A stretch of DNA of 64,000 nt from Branchipolynoe longqiensis (GCA_030323885.1 CM059191.1:104952292-105016291), one strand, 5' to 3'. Positions 42,901 to 53,302 are shown, counted from the stretch's first letter. Made by a program: numbers and translations. The notes: a model not told the origin generated them from the letters alone.

Positions 42901-45900
42901 CTCCCGATATCCTGCACGCGAGGCCCGCGCTCTATCGATTCGGCCACCATGCCAGGTCTCGCCATTTTGTCTTTGCCATTTTATTACACCACCAATGGTG
43001 AACGGGGCCGTTTTCAGTGCTGCATAAGGTCATCAATCGTTTGCTCTTAAGAATACCATTGGACCGGTCGGGTCTTTTCAATTTAGGTCAGTTGGGATGA
43101 GAAACGATAACCGAAATGGAGAAATTATCCCACGTCTTCTTTTAATTGAAATATTCAATCCATAATAAATTACAAAGTTGGTATTTCTAACTAATAATAA
43201 ACAGAAAATTAGGATGGTGTAATAAATAATCAACATCGTCTTTCCATTATTAAGATTGGTCGTAATGCTAGCATTGCGTTTGATTCGTGGCGGGGAAGGA
43301 GCGCCCCCCCCCCCCTCTCCTCTCCCCCCTGCCTAGACCGTTGGACTATTACATACCCCCCCCCCCCCCACCCCTCTCTCGGCCCTTATAACCGGCCGCC
43401 CTAGCTGCTCCTAGCCACTCGCCTTCATCACCCTCCAGGCCCGGACCTATTTTCTCCACCCACCCACCCTACTTTCAACCCTTCCTTCCTCCTAGGTGGA
43501 GGGCTCCTCGGGCCACCTCCCTCCCCTCCTGGTTCATGCCCCCGATAGACATTGGCCTCGGGCATGGCCCTCTGGACATTGACTCTCTACCTCATTAGAC
43601 ACTACTTTGACATTTATCCTTGATGCAGTTATCCATTGACCATGTACCCGTATTGCTACTGCCCTTGAATAAATGTCTTTATTCCAACTCCCTCGTCTCT
43701 CCTTCCTTGCCACGTATCACAGGACTTACATATCCTGTATTGATATCAAACTAGACTTGGCTGCTACAAGCCGTTGTCTAGTATGACATCAATCCACAAT
43801 AAGTATGTCCTGTAACCTGAACAGTGGAAAGATGTTGGTAAGTATACTAAGACCGATAAAGCAGAAAATAAACAGGCCCGCCGTGTAAACTATCCATGTG
43901 TACTAAGTATGTTCTGGTAATGCGAAGTTACCTAGAAAAGCAACCAACCCTTTTATTTAACCCTTTAAACAAAGAAGACAAAGACAGAAACAGCTTTTGT
44001 TTTGACTAATGTACACACATTAGCATCACAAAGTAATATTCATGCTTAACAGTTTTGTTTGAAGTTGCATAGTCTGATGGTTTTTGAGATTTTCTGAGAT
44101 AAATACATTATGTTGATCATTATAATGTACCTTACTTTAGCTTGAAGTAACTTTTATTTTAAGTGGGTAACTTTTGAGATATTTGAAGTGCAAACATGCT
44201 AAATTAATTTTGGCAAGCTTGCCAAAATTCTGACACCATAGCCCTCTGCAGTAACAGGTTCTATTCAATTGCCTCACTATTCCCATCTGTGTGGCAACAA
44301 ATGTTTAATAAGTGCACCAGTATCGAAGGTAGATATGTAGAATCCAATTTAGATAATTATTTTGGTTTTGAAAAGTTGATGTTGTCATCGGACTATGCAG
44401 CTTTAACTTTTGCTACAATTATATGTACATTGCATATCAATTATGGTTGATGCAAATATTGTAATGTAATACGGAATGCTCATGACAGTTGTAAAATTGT
44501 AGGCTTACACTAGTTACAGTAATCGTTAAATTTGCACAGTTCGATGATTTGGGGTTTCTGCAATTTTCTGAGATAAATACATTAGGTTGATCATTATCGT
44601 TTACTTTACCTTAGGTTGAAGTCACTTTGAATTTATATGGCTAACTTCGGAGATAGTTGAAGTGAAAACATGTCAAATTAATTCCGGCAAGCATGTCAAA
44701 ATTCTGATAACTAATCAGCTTTCTAAACATACTACAGTAAAACCTCTCTAAATCGACCGACCTTGGAACAGACTTTAAGTGGTCCATTTAGGGAGGTGGT
44801 CAGTTTAGGGAGTTAGAATATGGTTACAATGATATTGTTGGGAACCAAATAAAGCGAGCGATATAGGGGAGTGGTCGATCTGTGGAGGTGGTCGGTTAGT
44901 GAGGTTTTACTGCATTTTATATTAGAGCAGAAATGTTAAAACACAGCATTAAAATGCCCAACACAATTTGACTACATACTTGCAGCCTTCCCTGTAGCGC
45001 ATGGCCCGCTGCCTGAAGACTCTCATCTGCCTTCCCTTCACTTCTACTCGCCTGCAATTAAAACCAAACCGCTTAATTAAAGTTGCATAGTCCGATGGCT
45101 TTGACTTTCTATCATTTTTCTGAGATAAAGATATAAAATTGATTATTATAATCGACTTTGCTTTAGTTTGAAGTAACTTTTATTTTAAATGGCCATCCTC
45201 TGAGATATCTGAAGTGTAAACATGTCAAATTAATTTCGGCAAGCACGCCAAAACTCTCATGCCATATGCTTATGCGGTAACAGGTTTAAAAAAATTAAAT
45301 TGACTCAGTAACCCCTTCTGTTTTTGGCAAGAAATGCTTAATAAGTGTACCAGTATCTAACTTCTAAGTTAGATATGTAGAGTTAGGTACTCCAAACTCA
45401 TACACTGGTTTCAGTGGTATAAAAGTTATCTTGATGTGATAATCGGTTCAAAAGTTATGACCATTTTAAAATATAATTTGTATGGCTTTTTTCGTCCAAA
45501 AACGAAATTGGCCAAATTAGCAAAGCCATAGACATGTGCAGATACTTGGAAACCAAAACTAAGCACATAATCAAGTTTCATATATCATTTATCACATAGA
45601 TTTCACTTTTTTTCGGGGAAGAAAAACAAAAAATAACACACATAATGAGATATACTACTTTTAAAACAGCTAAAATATCAAATTGGCCCTGTTGTAAAGT
45701 TAACACTACCTATTTATTACCTAAGAATAAAAGTTACACTTTCATGGAAATTTCAAAATGCCGTATCTCAGCTTCTAATTAAAGCTGCATAGTCCAATGA
45801 AGCATAACATTTTCAAAATCAAAACAATTTGATTCTACATATCTAACTTAAATACTGGTGCACTTGCTAAACATTTGTCACCACATAGAAGGGAATACTG

Positions 45901-48900
45901 AGGCAATTTAATAGAACCTATTAGTGCAGAAACCTATGGTGTCAGAGTTTTGGCAAGCTTGCCAAAACTAATTTTGCTTGTTTGCGCTTCAAATATCTAA
46001 AAAGTTAGCTATTTAAAATAAAAGTTACTTCAAGTGAAAGTATGGTAGATTATAACGATCACCCTAACATGTTTATCGCAGAAAATGACAGAAACTCAAA
46101 ACCCATCGGACTATGCAACTTTAAGATACAGAGATAAATTTTGTATCACTAGAATCAGCAGAACCGTATCTATAACTTAAATGTACTTTAAAAATTTGGA
46201 CAATTTGAACACTAAAATTGTGTTCCAACTACCATTCATGACACATGAAATTCAGTTATATGCCTTCACAATGTCTTCAATACACTCCACATAACAAACT
46301 GCATTCATTGCTCACAGACAGAACATTATTATGTAGTAGGAATCAGTTACAGCAACATCATCCACATTGGAGCATTTGAAATAGTGTTTTCAGCTCGCCG
46401 GTTGCCAAATTAGTCTCACTTCTTCAGCTTTTGTGTGCCGTGACTGAATTTACTATTTTGTATGCTGATTTAATAGCAAAAAGCTTGCTCTTCAATGTGA
46501 CTGGTGTTGAACCTGGAATTTTTGTCTTTGTCACGGTGAAATCTTGTCTTCAACTTTTCCTTTTGAATTTTCCCTCACTTATATCAGATGTTTCTCAACA
46601 TGTTTGGTCTCAAAATGAGGCTCAAAGTGTCTTCTGTTCTGCCATTGTTAGATAATTTTAGTAACTGTTTAACACGCCAATCACTGCCACACAAAAGACA
46701 TGGGGGTTCAGGGCCAACTCCTGCCAGGTTTCATGCAGCCTGGCTGAGTCACTGATGGCAGCCTGTTTGGAGTAGCTAGTAGAATCTAATCTAAATGATG
46801 GGTTTGGTTTGAAAATTTGATGATTCATCGGACCATGCAGCTTTAATTGTGTTAAGGTTGCACAATCCATTGTTTTTAAAATTAGAATCAGTTAAGAGTA
46901 ACTTTGGAGATAATTGGCTACATTTGGAGATATTTGAAATGCAAGTATCCAAAATAATTTGCATGTGCAAACCAACTGAACCCATATGCAATATTTTTCA
47001 AAAGGGTTTTAGTTACTCACTTCTAGTTTTTTTAAAAAGGGTTTAAATTGATGGACATTTCATAACTATCTTGCAATTCAGATACAAATCAACTATTAGT
47101 GTTACTACACCTCTCAAAAATATAAATCTACACAAAAGAATTGAGTACAGACTACAAGTCAAACAACAGCATATATTTGGCAATTTGTCACTGGCTAAAT
47201 GAATAAGGCTATGTACACACAAGTTGGGGAGGCCCGCTTCCCGGGGGGCTGCGCAGGTGGTGGTTGGTGGGGGTGGGGGAGGAGGTGAGGCGAGGGTCCG
47301 AGAGGGGGGCGGCGAAGTAATCAGGGCTGGGTGGGGTGGGGATCGGGGGGGTTGAGGAAGGCGGTGTGGGCGGTGTCTGGGGCCTGCGGCGCGGGGTGAT
47401 GGTCCCCGGCTGTGTCCTGGGTGCTGTGGGTGGAGCAGGTAGGGCTGTGGCGCTCGGCGCCTCGGGCCCCGTGCGTGGGGAGCCGTTGGTGCTCCTTGCT
47501 GTCCGGGTCCGGTAGCTTTCCGGCGGCGGGCCGGTGGCTTTTTCTGGGTGTGTGGCATTTCGATCGGTGGTCGTTGCGGGGCTGTCGGTGGTGGTCAAGG
47601 GGTTGTCGGCAGAGGAATAGGTGAGGTGCCGGTTATGACCCCCCGGGCCGGCCGGGGGGGGGGGGGGGAGGGGGGGGATCAAAAATCCGCCGAGGCGGCC
47701 GGGATCTGGCGCTCAAGGCTTGTTTGGTGAGGCACAGGGCCTCGCTGTGCATGGTGAGTATTCTCCTCACGTTAGCACATTTGTGCCGGTGTCTGGCCTC
47801 GCCTCGCCGTGGGCCTCCCCGACGGCGGCCCGATCGCACGAGGTGGGCTCGCGGTTCCAGGCGGCGCAGGGAGCCCCGTGAGCCTCTTGGTTGTAGGTGA
47901 GGCGGGTGTCGGCTTGGGTCCGGGGCTGCTGTGCGCCTCGGGGAAGGTCGGCGTCTCGGGAGGCTGGTGTTGTCGGGACGGCCTGAGGGGCGGGCATGGT
48001 GAGAACCTCCATTCTCACCATGTTCAGGGCGACCGGGTCGTGCCACCCGTGGGGGAGTCTACCGTCCGCTATCCAGGTGAAGACGGTCTCCGAGTAGCGG
48101 CGGACGGTAGCCCAGGGGTAGAGGAGGTTGTCGCGGAGAACTGTGAGGGCGTGGTGGTTCAGGCCCGGGAGGGAGTGCGCGGGGAAGGCAGGGCGGCTAA
48201 GGAGGGCGAGGCTGTACTCGACCTTGGTCGCCTCCCCCCGCTTGACCGGCTTCCGCTCGGGTCCCCTCTCGACGAGGTCCGAGGGGAAAAGGTAGTCGGG
48301 GGAAATACCTTTTCTCCGGCCGGGGTGTCGCGCCTCGGCTGACGTGAGGATCTCCCTCACGGCGTCGGCCGCGGATGCCGGGGTGTGCTCGACTGCATCC
48401 TGGATGTAGGCAGGGGGTGCGGGGATGGATGGCCCCCGGGAGCGGTGCTTGAGGTGGAGGCGGTGGAAGTCCCCCCCGGGCTACGTGCGCCCGAGTGGGC
48501 GGCGAGGCGTAGGCCGTGCGCCGGCTCGCCGCGAGAGGGGTCGTTTCCTCGGCGCCGTGGGAGCTGCTACAGTCGAGGGCGTCGAGGCGTGTTGTGATGC
48601 GCTCCAGCGCGTGTAGGATGGTCGCCGTGTTGGCGTCGACGCTCGCGGCCCAGTCGCCCGAGGGGAGGTTGCGAGGCGCCGGGGGGGAGCCCGGGGCGGA
48701 GGGGGGAGGTGAGGTGGCCTCCGGCGTGCTTGTGGTGGCCCTCCGGGTTCCCCGGCGTCCTTTTCCTTTGCCGCTGCCAGGCATGATGACTGCGCCGGTA
48801 GAAGGTGTAGGTCAGCCCGAGGGTGTTGTGGAGGTCCGAGGTGGTCCAAGAGAAGAAAGGAGCTGGAGCAGGGAGGACGGCCGGAGGGCGAGTGGCTGAG

Positions 48901-51900
48901 GGAGGCCGGCGGGTGGCCTTATAAGGGAAGGAGCGGGGAGGCGAGAGGGAGGGGAAGGTGAGAAAGCCGGCGTGGCAGGGAGAGCGGCGAGGTGGGAGAA
49001 AGCTGAGGGGAGGATGACAGGGAAGGTGAGAAAGCCGGGCGGCGGCAGGAGAGAGGTAGGGGGAGGGTCTCTTCCTTCCCTCGCATCAAACGCAATGTGA
49101 ACATTACGACCAATTTTGGAGGGCACTTTGTCGGAGTACAGAACTGACTGCTTTAGTCCCTATCTAGTACCTTTAACACATGTAGGGCTTTACCTCACCT
49201 CACACCGGGTCATTCGGATGTGGCATGTGTGGAAATCAGTTACAACGAACTGGTTCCACTCCGCTGGCGGCAGCTTGTTGCCCTCTTCAGGTACAAAGAG
49301 CAGCTGGTCTCCACAACAGTCAACAAAGTCACCAAGGAACACCCGACCTGCAGCTCTGAACGCGTGCGCCACCTAGAACAGACCAGACGGGGTGGCTGAA
49401 TGAGTTGATAATCTGTCTCCCAGTTTGGTAGATTGTGAGATTCAAACCTGGTAGAGTCAAACCGATGCCTTAAAAATTGATACTCTTCGCTTCCTAGCCA
49501 AGCACGTAGTATTATTAGGATAGGGCAGAAGGTGGTTCTGGCAATATCTAAGGTCACATCAGGACGGGTACCGATTTGTGACAGTGCACACATATGGTGA
49601 CTTTATAGTGCTGTCCCACTGGGAAATCAGGCTGTCAGCACCATGACCTGATATCCCACTCAGTCACATTATCCTGACACTGAGCCAACCCAGTCCTTGC
49701 CCTATTCTATTAATGCCGAGAGCGCCAACCTACGAAGTGACAAGTATCAATTTTGTAATTCATTGGTTTAACTCGACCGGGAATCGAACTCCCGATCTCC
49801 TGCAAGGGAGGCCTGCACCCTATCAATTTGGCGACCACGTCCGGTTTATAATTTAGTGGAGTACATTATCCATTTCGTTCCATCCCCCATCATCTTTTCA
49901 ATTAACTCGAAATTTAAACGAGAATCTGACTTGTTTTCAACCCTGCATATAATAAACTAGGCTATACTAGGTACTGAGTAGTGACGATTTGCCTCCAACA
50001 ATTCGTCTAGTGTAATCTTGTTTATATATCATATGGCTTGCATAGCACATTTCCAATTAGGATGTGTGGCCTAGAGAGCCTGGTGGTTACGACCCTAGCC
50101 CCTGAATGTCAGAAGTAAGGGCTTGAGGACTGCTCTAATCGTCAAGTTTACATTCGTTTGTAAAAACACCCTCAATGACATGCATATAGGCATTTACTGA
50201 TTTAGGCACTCACATAATTGTGTGTATATAAATAAAAAGACTGGCTTTCCCTAATCTTTCAGAGTGATGGCTAAGTCACACTTAGGTGTATAGAGGGTGA
50301 TCAGGGTTCTTGCGCCTATCAGCCAATCACGTTTAAGACCTTTTTAGGACTTTTTAATACCAGTTTTCCTACAATTTAAGACCTATTTTTGCCGCAAATG
50401 TAACATACATATTTCTGACCAGTACATTATGGTCCATAGACTATAGCGTCAACTTTGAGACATTCAGCTGCACTACATTTGTGCTTTGAACAAAATATTA
50501 TAGTGGCCAAATCCAATTTAAGACTTTTTAAAGATGTTTCCCAGAAAAGCTATCATATCTAAGACTTTTCAAGGCCTTGAAAATTCCATACTCAATTTAA
50601 GACTTTTTAACCATATGCGGGAACCCTGGACTTATCAGTATTCAATCTAGCATATGAGTATCAACGATATGACAAGACTGATTTTTAATTTCTGTCAATT
50701 CAGAGGAGTGGTAACTGTCGGTGCCAACAAATGGTAGTGGGATATCATCGTGAAATTCAACATAGCTTTCATTAGTAATTTAAAAGATATTTTTACTCCC
50801 GTAAGCAACAGTTTACAATTTTCACCACCACACCACCCTCTGACAGTAGTGGAAGAACTACAGTTGCACTGTGGAAAAGGCTAATAAAGGATTTCCACCA
50901 CAACCCACACTCTGATAGCTATGGCAGAACTAATGCTGCAGCTCACTGTGCAGCAAATGTGAAAAAGCTCTTGGAGTGAATTGCCACCACCAAAATGCCC
51001 TCTGGTGTCAGTTACATGAACTAATACTGCGGGCATGCGCTGCAGAAAGCGTTTATTAGCTATCCTTCCACTCCCATTCTTTATCAGTGTCACTGTGTTT
51101 GAACAGTATGTTTCAATCATAAGTGTATACAATGTATATTACTAGTTCAATTCAATTACATAAAATTTATCAAGAATATTACAACCGCATAAGAAAAACC
51201 TAGAACCTAACGGCTTGCATTGCAACCATAAACATGGCATATTTCACCAATGATGACACATTGGTGGTGTGTAGAATATATTGATAACTATTCATAATAC
51301 ATTGCAATAATGGCTTTTATTCATTCTCATTTCTCGAATCATCCAGTGAGATATTATTACATATCCCTGTGACTAGACTCTAATCATATGTTGATTATGA
51401 CCTATGTATAGCAGATTAGCACCTCCCACTTTATGGGATAAGTTGCAAGAGAAAAACAGCATCTCTTGGTGAATTTAAATATGTTCTCAAGTCTCACCTG
51501 TTTAATGGATTTTTTTATGGCAAATTAAACTATTGTAACCAAATTGTAAATGTCACATAATTGTTTGACTGTACAGGCTACAGCATCTTCGAGTTGGAGT
51601 GGCTCCTGCTAGTGTGGGTGCTCTATTAAATTGACATTATCATTAATTAGACAGTTTACAGCATTGCTACTTACCTCAAATGACTCGGCATTGACGATGA
51701 CAACAATTGTAGCATTTTGCACCACATAGTACAGACATCCGGCAGAGTTCTCAAACATTAATATCACCGATTCTGTCGTAAATTCTCCTTCCAATGGAAC
51801 ACATTTAACCAAATTACCATTCTCAAAAGAAAGTAACTGCCCTGTTCTTGTGCATGCCAGGATTTTATTTAGGAAACTCGTCTTATGTTTCGAATCCAGG

Positions 51901-52820
51901 TCCTGATTTTTTTCACAAACTTGTTCATGTATGTCTGTAATTTTTGCACAGGTTATTAAGCTGCTATACACATTTGGCAGAAAATCTGTCCCACCGACGA
52001 TTTGAGTTAGGCATGATCCATCATGCAGCACTATAGCAATGACTGCTATGGTTTTATTCAGATCCGACAGGTCACTGCTGGTTGGGTTTGGCTTTGAATC
52101 TTGTGAAACATCTGGGACGGTGAAAAGACATAAAACATTGCAGAATATCATAGGTTCTCCCAGGGGTGGTGATGTGGGCACAGGTGAGCAAGCCAGAAGT
52201 CTGCTTGGCCTTGTGGATGAGGCAGACTGGGAAGCCACACCAGCAGGCAGGGATGCTGTGAATTGTTGAGCAGGCTTCTGGGGGTGGCGAAATGTAATCA
52301 AGAGCAACTTCTCGGGAGATATGTACAATATATGCGATGCATTCAACAAATTACATGTGTTATGCTGCAAAAATAGAGAATTGGTATCCTCAGGTTGGAA
52401 TTGAGTCTGACCAGCCAATTTCAATCTGAAACCACAGCCATCGCCACTGGTGTGTTCAGTGAGAATGAGATGGATGAGATAAATAGTGGTACCTCTGTGG
52501 TCTTTCGTTTCGGTAGATGTCACCTGAATCACCAGGCAGGGATGGAAAATGCCTAAAGCTATATTATCTACAACATCACTAACTATTATTGTGGCATCTT
52601 GACAGTTGTTACTCTGGAAAGTTAGCTTGTGTGAGGAACAGGAAGCTCCGTCGAAATCATTGCCACTGCCCTGAGTAAGTTTGACAGCTCCATCTAGACG
52701 TGCCAGGTGAAAACGCGTTGTACATACATGAACAGTGTGATTTTCTCTATTTACACCAACGCAAATATTGTAAATATATTTGTGCCAGGCAATCCTACAT
52801 TCAGATCCGTGTACATCCAT
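36504..52820 (-). CDS. FANCB: Fanconi anemia group B protein, 8 coding exons
   Basis: FANCB works in the nucleus with FANCL and FAAP100 in the catalytic module of the Fanconi core complex, which ubiquitinates FANCD2/FANCI at interstrand crosslinks. Coding exons on the minus strand are 52820-51675, 49372-49199, 45051-44980, 42602-42480, 40767-40616, 40016-39550, 38545-38317 and 36942-36504. Every junction is GT/AG, all phases agree, and the sum is 933 codons plus stop, against 859 in human. Recognisable blocks are LACTRTGQLLSFENGNL (exon 1), SFE joined to VAHAF and FLGDFVDCCGDQLLF (exons 1-2), MWHRIYSEHWVIGLTI (exon 5), LNSVSVSIIPHDGHPL (exon 6), LNVIVYVR joined to DERQLFLLVHALYVVLP (exons 7-8). 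The ATG at 52820 was chosen; the open frame extends upstream only through non-ATG codons. Similarity is low but spans the whole protein, and the MOSPD2 neighbour supports the call. Confidence 0.9.
36985..37165 (-). mobile_element. SINE family A, diverged
   Basis: TGCCATATCCTAGCAATGCC and GTCATTGGTTTGACTTGGTC are the reverse body; the head reads CTCAACTAATTTGCCTATCC. In FANCB intron 7. Confidence 0.75.
37480..38130. mobile_element. TTAA-type MITE interrupted by another MITE
   Basis: Left part ends AAGGCAAATTATAACCATGA and right part resumes TAATATATTTATCTAAGAAA, which are adjacent in uninterrupted copies such as 20715. Confidence 0.82.
37556..38072. mobile_element. GC-rich MITE with CCCCAGTCACACATA ends
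   Basis: GCCCCAGTCACACATACCCG and CGGCTATGTGTGACTGGGGC are inverted ends next to TAA on both sides, suggesting a 3-bp TAA duplication as in PIF/Harbinger elements. The interior is built of GGTCCGGGG/CCCCGGACC motifs and is far richer in GC than its host. Confidence 0.85.
38317..38545 (-). CDS. FANCB: FANCB exon 7
   Basis: Encodes DAVQVAFPLSFRSIHSALCD through ATCLNVIVYVR, matching the human EGILIIYSRNQ region at its end. Acceptor CTGTTCAG; donor GTCCG/GTGAGT; leaves in phase 2. Confidence 0.85.
38640..38976 (-). mobile_element. SINE family A, near full length
   Basis: From GGTTGGTTGTTGGAGTTTTA through CACTCATGGTGACTTCATAG and CCTAATAATGCCGAGCGCCT to the reverse head TTCGGCCATCCCATC. In FANCB intron 6. 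Confidence 0.9.
39060..39140. mobile_element. TTAA-type MITE end fragment
   Basis: TTATTAAAGCTGCATAGTCC and CAATTATCTAGATTTAATG only; a second scrap lies at 38985-39060. Confidence 0.65.
39207..39375 (+). mobile_element. tRNA-derived SINE, family B
   Basis: CTAGGTGATTAAATGGTTAG and GTGGGTTCGATTCCTGCTCT form box A- and B-like blocks, followed by AATATTTCCCATTTTCATCA. Same head as copies at 62143 and 62476. Confidence 0.78.
39550..40016 (-). CDS. FANCB: FANCB exon 6
   Basis: Encodes TLNSVSVSIIPHDGHPLDSS, continuing the exon 5 block, then about 100 less conserved residues. Acceptor TTTGTTGCAG; donor CACAGA/GTAAGT, ends in phase 1. A weaker GTGCAG donor at 39577 is possible but breaks the phase. 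Confidence 0.87.
40243..40562. mobile_element. TTAA-type MITE
   Basis: GAAGTTGCAGTCTGATTGTT to GCTTCATCGGACTATGCAGC TTTAA, with all internal blocks. It lies between FANCB exons 5 and 6. Confidence 0.85.
40616..40767 (-). CDS. FANCB: FANCB exon 5
   Basis: Encodes a low-complexity Ser/Thr/Ala linker, then MWHRIYSEHWVIGLTISNTF, matching the human IWYRVIDDSLVVGVKT block. Acceptor TTATTCAG; donor CAACAG/GTACAC; leaves in phase 2. Confidence 0.88.
40820..41100 (-). mobile_element. SINE family A
   Basis: TTGTTGAAGTTTTACGCCCT, CACTCATGGTGGCTTTAGAG and AGGGTTCAAATCCCACGATC in reverse; the tRNA-like start is lost. In FANCB intron 4. Confidence 0.86.
41490..42078 (+). repeat. Minisatellite of 23-25-bp and 16-bp units in FANCB intron 4
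   Basis: About 27 units of CACCATGTGTGCTGCACTGT plus GCCACTA, with shortened units lacking the middle. All three forward frames are open through it, giving Cys-rich shadows. Confidence 0.95.
42480..42602 (-). CDS. FANCB: FANCB exon 4 (41 codons)
   Basis: Between ACTTGCAG and AGCCAG/GTACCG, phase 0. Encodes VERELQSKLQLVEDAFNALQ, a likely coiled coil continuing exon 3 and resembling the human KEKIISKSYKALINL region. Confidence 0.8.
42640..42965 (-). mobile_element. SINE family A
   Basis: GGTTGGTTGTTGGAGTTTTA to the reverse head TCGATTCGGCCACCATGCC. It starts about 40 bp upstream of FANCB exon 4. Confidence 0.88.
42985..43862. mobile_element. Element X, copy 2, interrupted
   Basis: Same block order as 9655-10045 (CCCACGTCTTCTTTTAATTG, ATATCAAACTAGACTTGGCT, CAGTGGAAAGATG), split at 43258 by a DIRS-like short derivative. 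Confidence 0.75.
43258..43728 (+). mobile_element. Short DIRS-like derivative inserted in element X
   Basis: Starts GGTCGTAATGCTAGCATTGC, contains CCCTTATAACCGGCCGCC and GGTGGAGGGCTCCTCG, and ends TTATTCCAACTCCCTCGTCT through GCCACGTATCA. Both ends match the long copy at 58837-61873. Confidence 0.85.
44061..44408. mobile_element. TTAA-type MITE
   Basis: GAAGTTGCATAGTCTGATGG to TCATCGGACTATGCAGCTTT; internal TTTTGGCAAGCTTGCCAAAA palindrome is intact. Confidence 0.87.
44525..44720. mobile_element. TTAA-type MITE left half
   Basis: TAAATTTGCACAGTTCGATG and TTAGGTTGATCATTATCGTT with AATTAATTCCGGCAAGCATG; right half absent. Confidence 0.78.
44733..44917. mobile_element. pogo/Tigger-like MITE
   Basis: TACAGTAAAACCTCTCTAAA and AGTGAGGTTTTACTGCA; inner GGTCCATTTAGGGAGGTGG matches 18014. 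It lies in FANCB intron 3, 60 bp past the exon 3 donor. Confidence 0.85.
44980..45051 (-). CDS. FANCB: FANCB exon 3 (24 codons)
   Basis: A 72-bp exon between AATTGCAG and a CTGCAA/GTATGT donor, phase 0 at both ends. It encodes SEGKADESLQAAGHALQGRL, a probable helix where vertebrate FANCB has a helical ELRQHLLLKEK segment. Support is splice signals, phase and helical character rather than strong similarity. Confidence 0.72.
45074..45395. mobile_element. TTAA-type MITE, right end lost
   Basis: TTAAAGTTGCATAGTCCGAT start directly upstream of FANCB exon 3, then the standard internal order to TAAGTTAGATATGTAGAGTT. The sequence 45396-45776 after it is of unknown origin. Confidence 0.82.
45777..46130. 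mobile_element. TTAA-type MITE
   Basis: ATTAAAGCTGCATAGTCCAA to CATCGGACTATGCAACTTTA, with GGCAAGCTTGCCAAAA in the middle. It is in the opposite orientation to the copy at 45074, so the two form an inverted pair. Confidence 0.87.
46131..47210. other. FANCB intron 2 sequence with MITE scraps
   Basis: Two MITE ends meet at 46800-46880 (ATTCATCGGACCATGCAGCT and GGTTGCACAATCCATTG). Other ORFs here show no recognisable protein. Confidence 0.5.
47215..49115 (-). mobile_element. DIRS/Ngaro-like element, 5' part with gag, 3' truncated
   Basis: The 5' end is at 49113 (GGTCGTAATGTTCACATTGC). A CCTTATAAGGCCACCCGCC TATA-like block is at 48925. The gag-like frame starts at ATG 48784 (MPGSGKGKGRRG), shifts frame near 48380 and continues to about 47767. 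It aligns with the gag of the copy at 58837-61873 through GYIFPHDLIERGPE-type, PWATVRRYSETVFTWIADG and GWHDPVALN motifs. No reverse transcriptase or recombinase remains. GC content is far above the flanks. It lies in FANCB intron 2. Confidence 0.8.
47767..48784 (-). pseudogene. gag-like ORF of DIRS-type element, frameshifted
   Basis: The product has a basic Gly/Ser/Pro-rich start, a conserved central block (REILTSAEARHPGRRKG, PSDLVERGPERKPVKRGEA, TVRRYSETVFTWIADGRLP), and a Cys/His-rich end (APCAAWNREPTSC). It would act as a nucleic-acid-binding coat protein. The upstream and central blocks are in different frames. Confidence 0.72.
49199..49372 (-). CDS. FANCB: FANCB exon 2
   Basis: Encodes VAHAFRAAGRVFLGDFVDCC and QLLFVPEE, matching the ESFQVAAKW/LVLIDDFIGSG block of human FANCB. 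Acceptor TGTTCTAG. The donor is TGTGAG/GTGAGG at 49198; an alternative GTAAAG donor five bases later would break the phase with exon 3. Confidence 0.9.
49383..49525 (+). mobile_element. SINE family A head part
   Basis: CAGACGGGGTGGCTGAATGA, GATTCAAACCTGGTAGAGTC and CTAGCCAAGCACGTAGTATT; stops at GGATAGGGCAG. It starts about 10 bp upstream of FANCB exon 2. Confidence 0.82.
49528..49846 (-). mobile_element. SINE family A
   Basis: Reverse copy from GGCAATATCTAAGGTCACAT to the head CAATTTGGCGACCACGTCCG. With the previous entry it makes an inverted SINE pair within FANCB intron 1. Confidence 0.85.
50080..50175. repeat. Possible SINE family B fragment
   Basis: AGAGAGCCTGGTGGTTACGA resembles the family B head (GGAGCCCAGGTGGTGTAATGG) but the B box is lost. 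Confidence 0.35.
50302..50628. mobile_element. hAT-like MITE
   Basis: CAGGGTTCTTGCGCC and ATATGCGGGAACCCTG are inverted ends; arms repeat TTTAAGACTTTTTA. Same family as 10748-11163. Confidence 0.8.
50629..51674. other. FANCB intron 1 remainder, nothing recognised
   Basis: AT-rich; two similar segments at 50820 and 50890 (TTCACCACCACACCACCCTC / TTTCCACCACAACCCACACT) suggest a weak local duplication. Confidence 0.5.
51675..52820 (-). CDS. FANCB: FANCB exon 1 (382 codons)
   Basis: One large exon encodes the N-terminal beta-propeller-like region. It starts with MDVHGSE at 52820 and ends VVIVNAESFE at a TTTGAG/GTAAGT donor, phase 0. The best family match is the stretch around LACTRTGQLLSFENG near its end. 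A Ser/Pro-rich segment lies near residues 198-225. Confidence 0.9.
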
Positions 52821-53302
52821 GATTACCACCACGTTATAAACATTGGCTTGCGTTCAACTCGTCTGCACTTCAGAAAAGGCCGGGTAATCCTCGACCAATC
52901 GGAATGAGGGAGACATCCATCATCGAATCAACGACAGTGTACTATCCTAACGTCAAAGAATTCACTTTATTTTTAGCATTGGGACCGGAGGACACATCTT
53001 TTGTTGATGTTACTTTGGATGCAGTACTTTTAAATGGAAATTCTTGTCAAAATATTAGATAAGCTGAAATATGTAAACGGCGGAATTAATACTATACTAT
53101 CGTGATGGACAAAGAAGATGAATTGGATCTTTGATGGGTTCTTTTACATTAGAAGTGTACAGCTTCAGAGGACCGCCCCGGTAACGTTGCCCCCCGAGCG
53201 GCGCGAGGCTCGCCCGCCAAGTCGCCAGTGTCAAGTGATCGAGTTGAGAGACTGCCTTATTTGCGCAGACCGGAAGTAAACATATGCGCATCCATAACAG
53301 AA
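52821..53302. promoter_or_regulatory. Divergent FANCB/MOSPD2 promoter region
   Basis: The 482 bp separate the two start codons on opposite strands and hold no recognised repeat. I see a CCAAT box at 52895-52899, an ETS-type ACCGGAAGT at 53269-53277, 26 bp before the MOSPD2 ATG, and a TGCGCAT (NRF1-like half) at 53284. ETS and CCAAT sites are typical of bidirectional housekeeping promoters; no TATA box stands out. Transcription starts are not visible. Confidence 0.7.

Noticed and set aside
47412..48899. Gly-rich forward frames up to 177 codons
   Set aside because: Antisense to the gag-like copy and explained by GC content.
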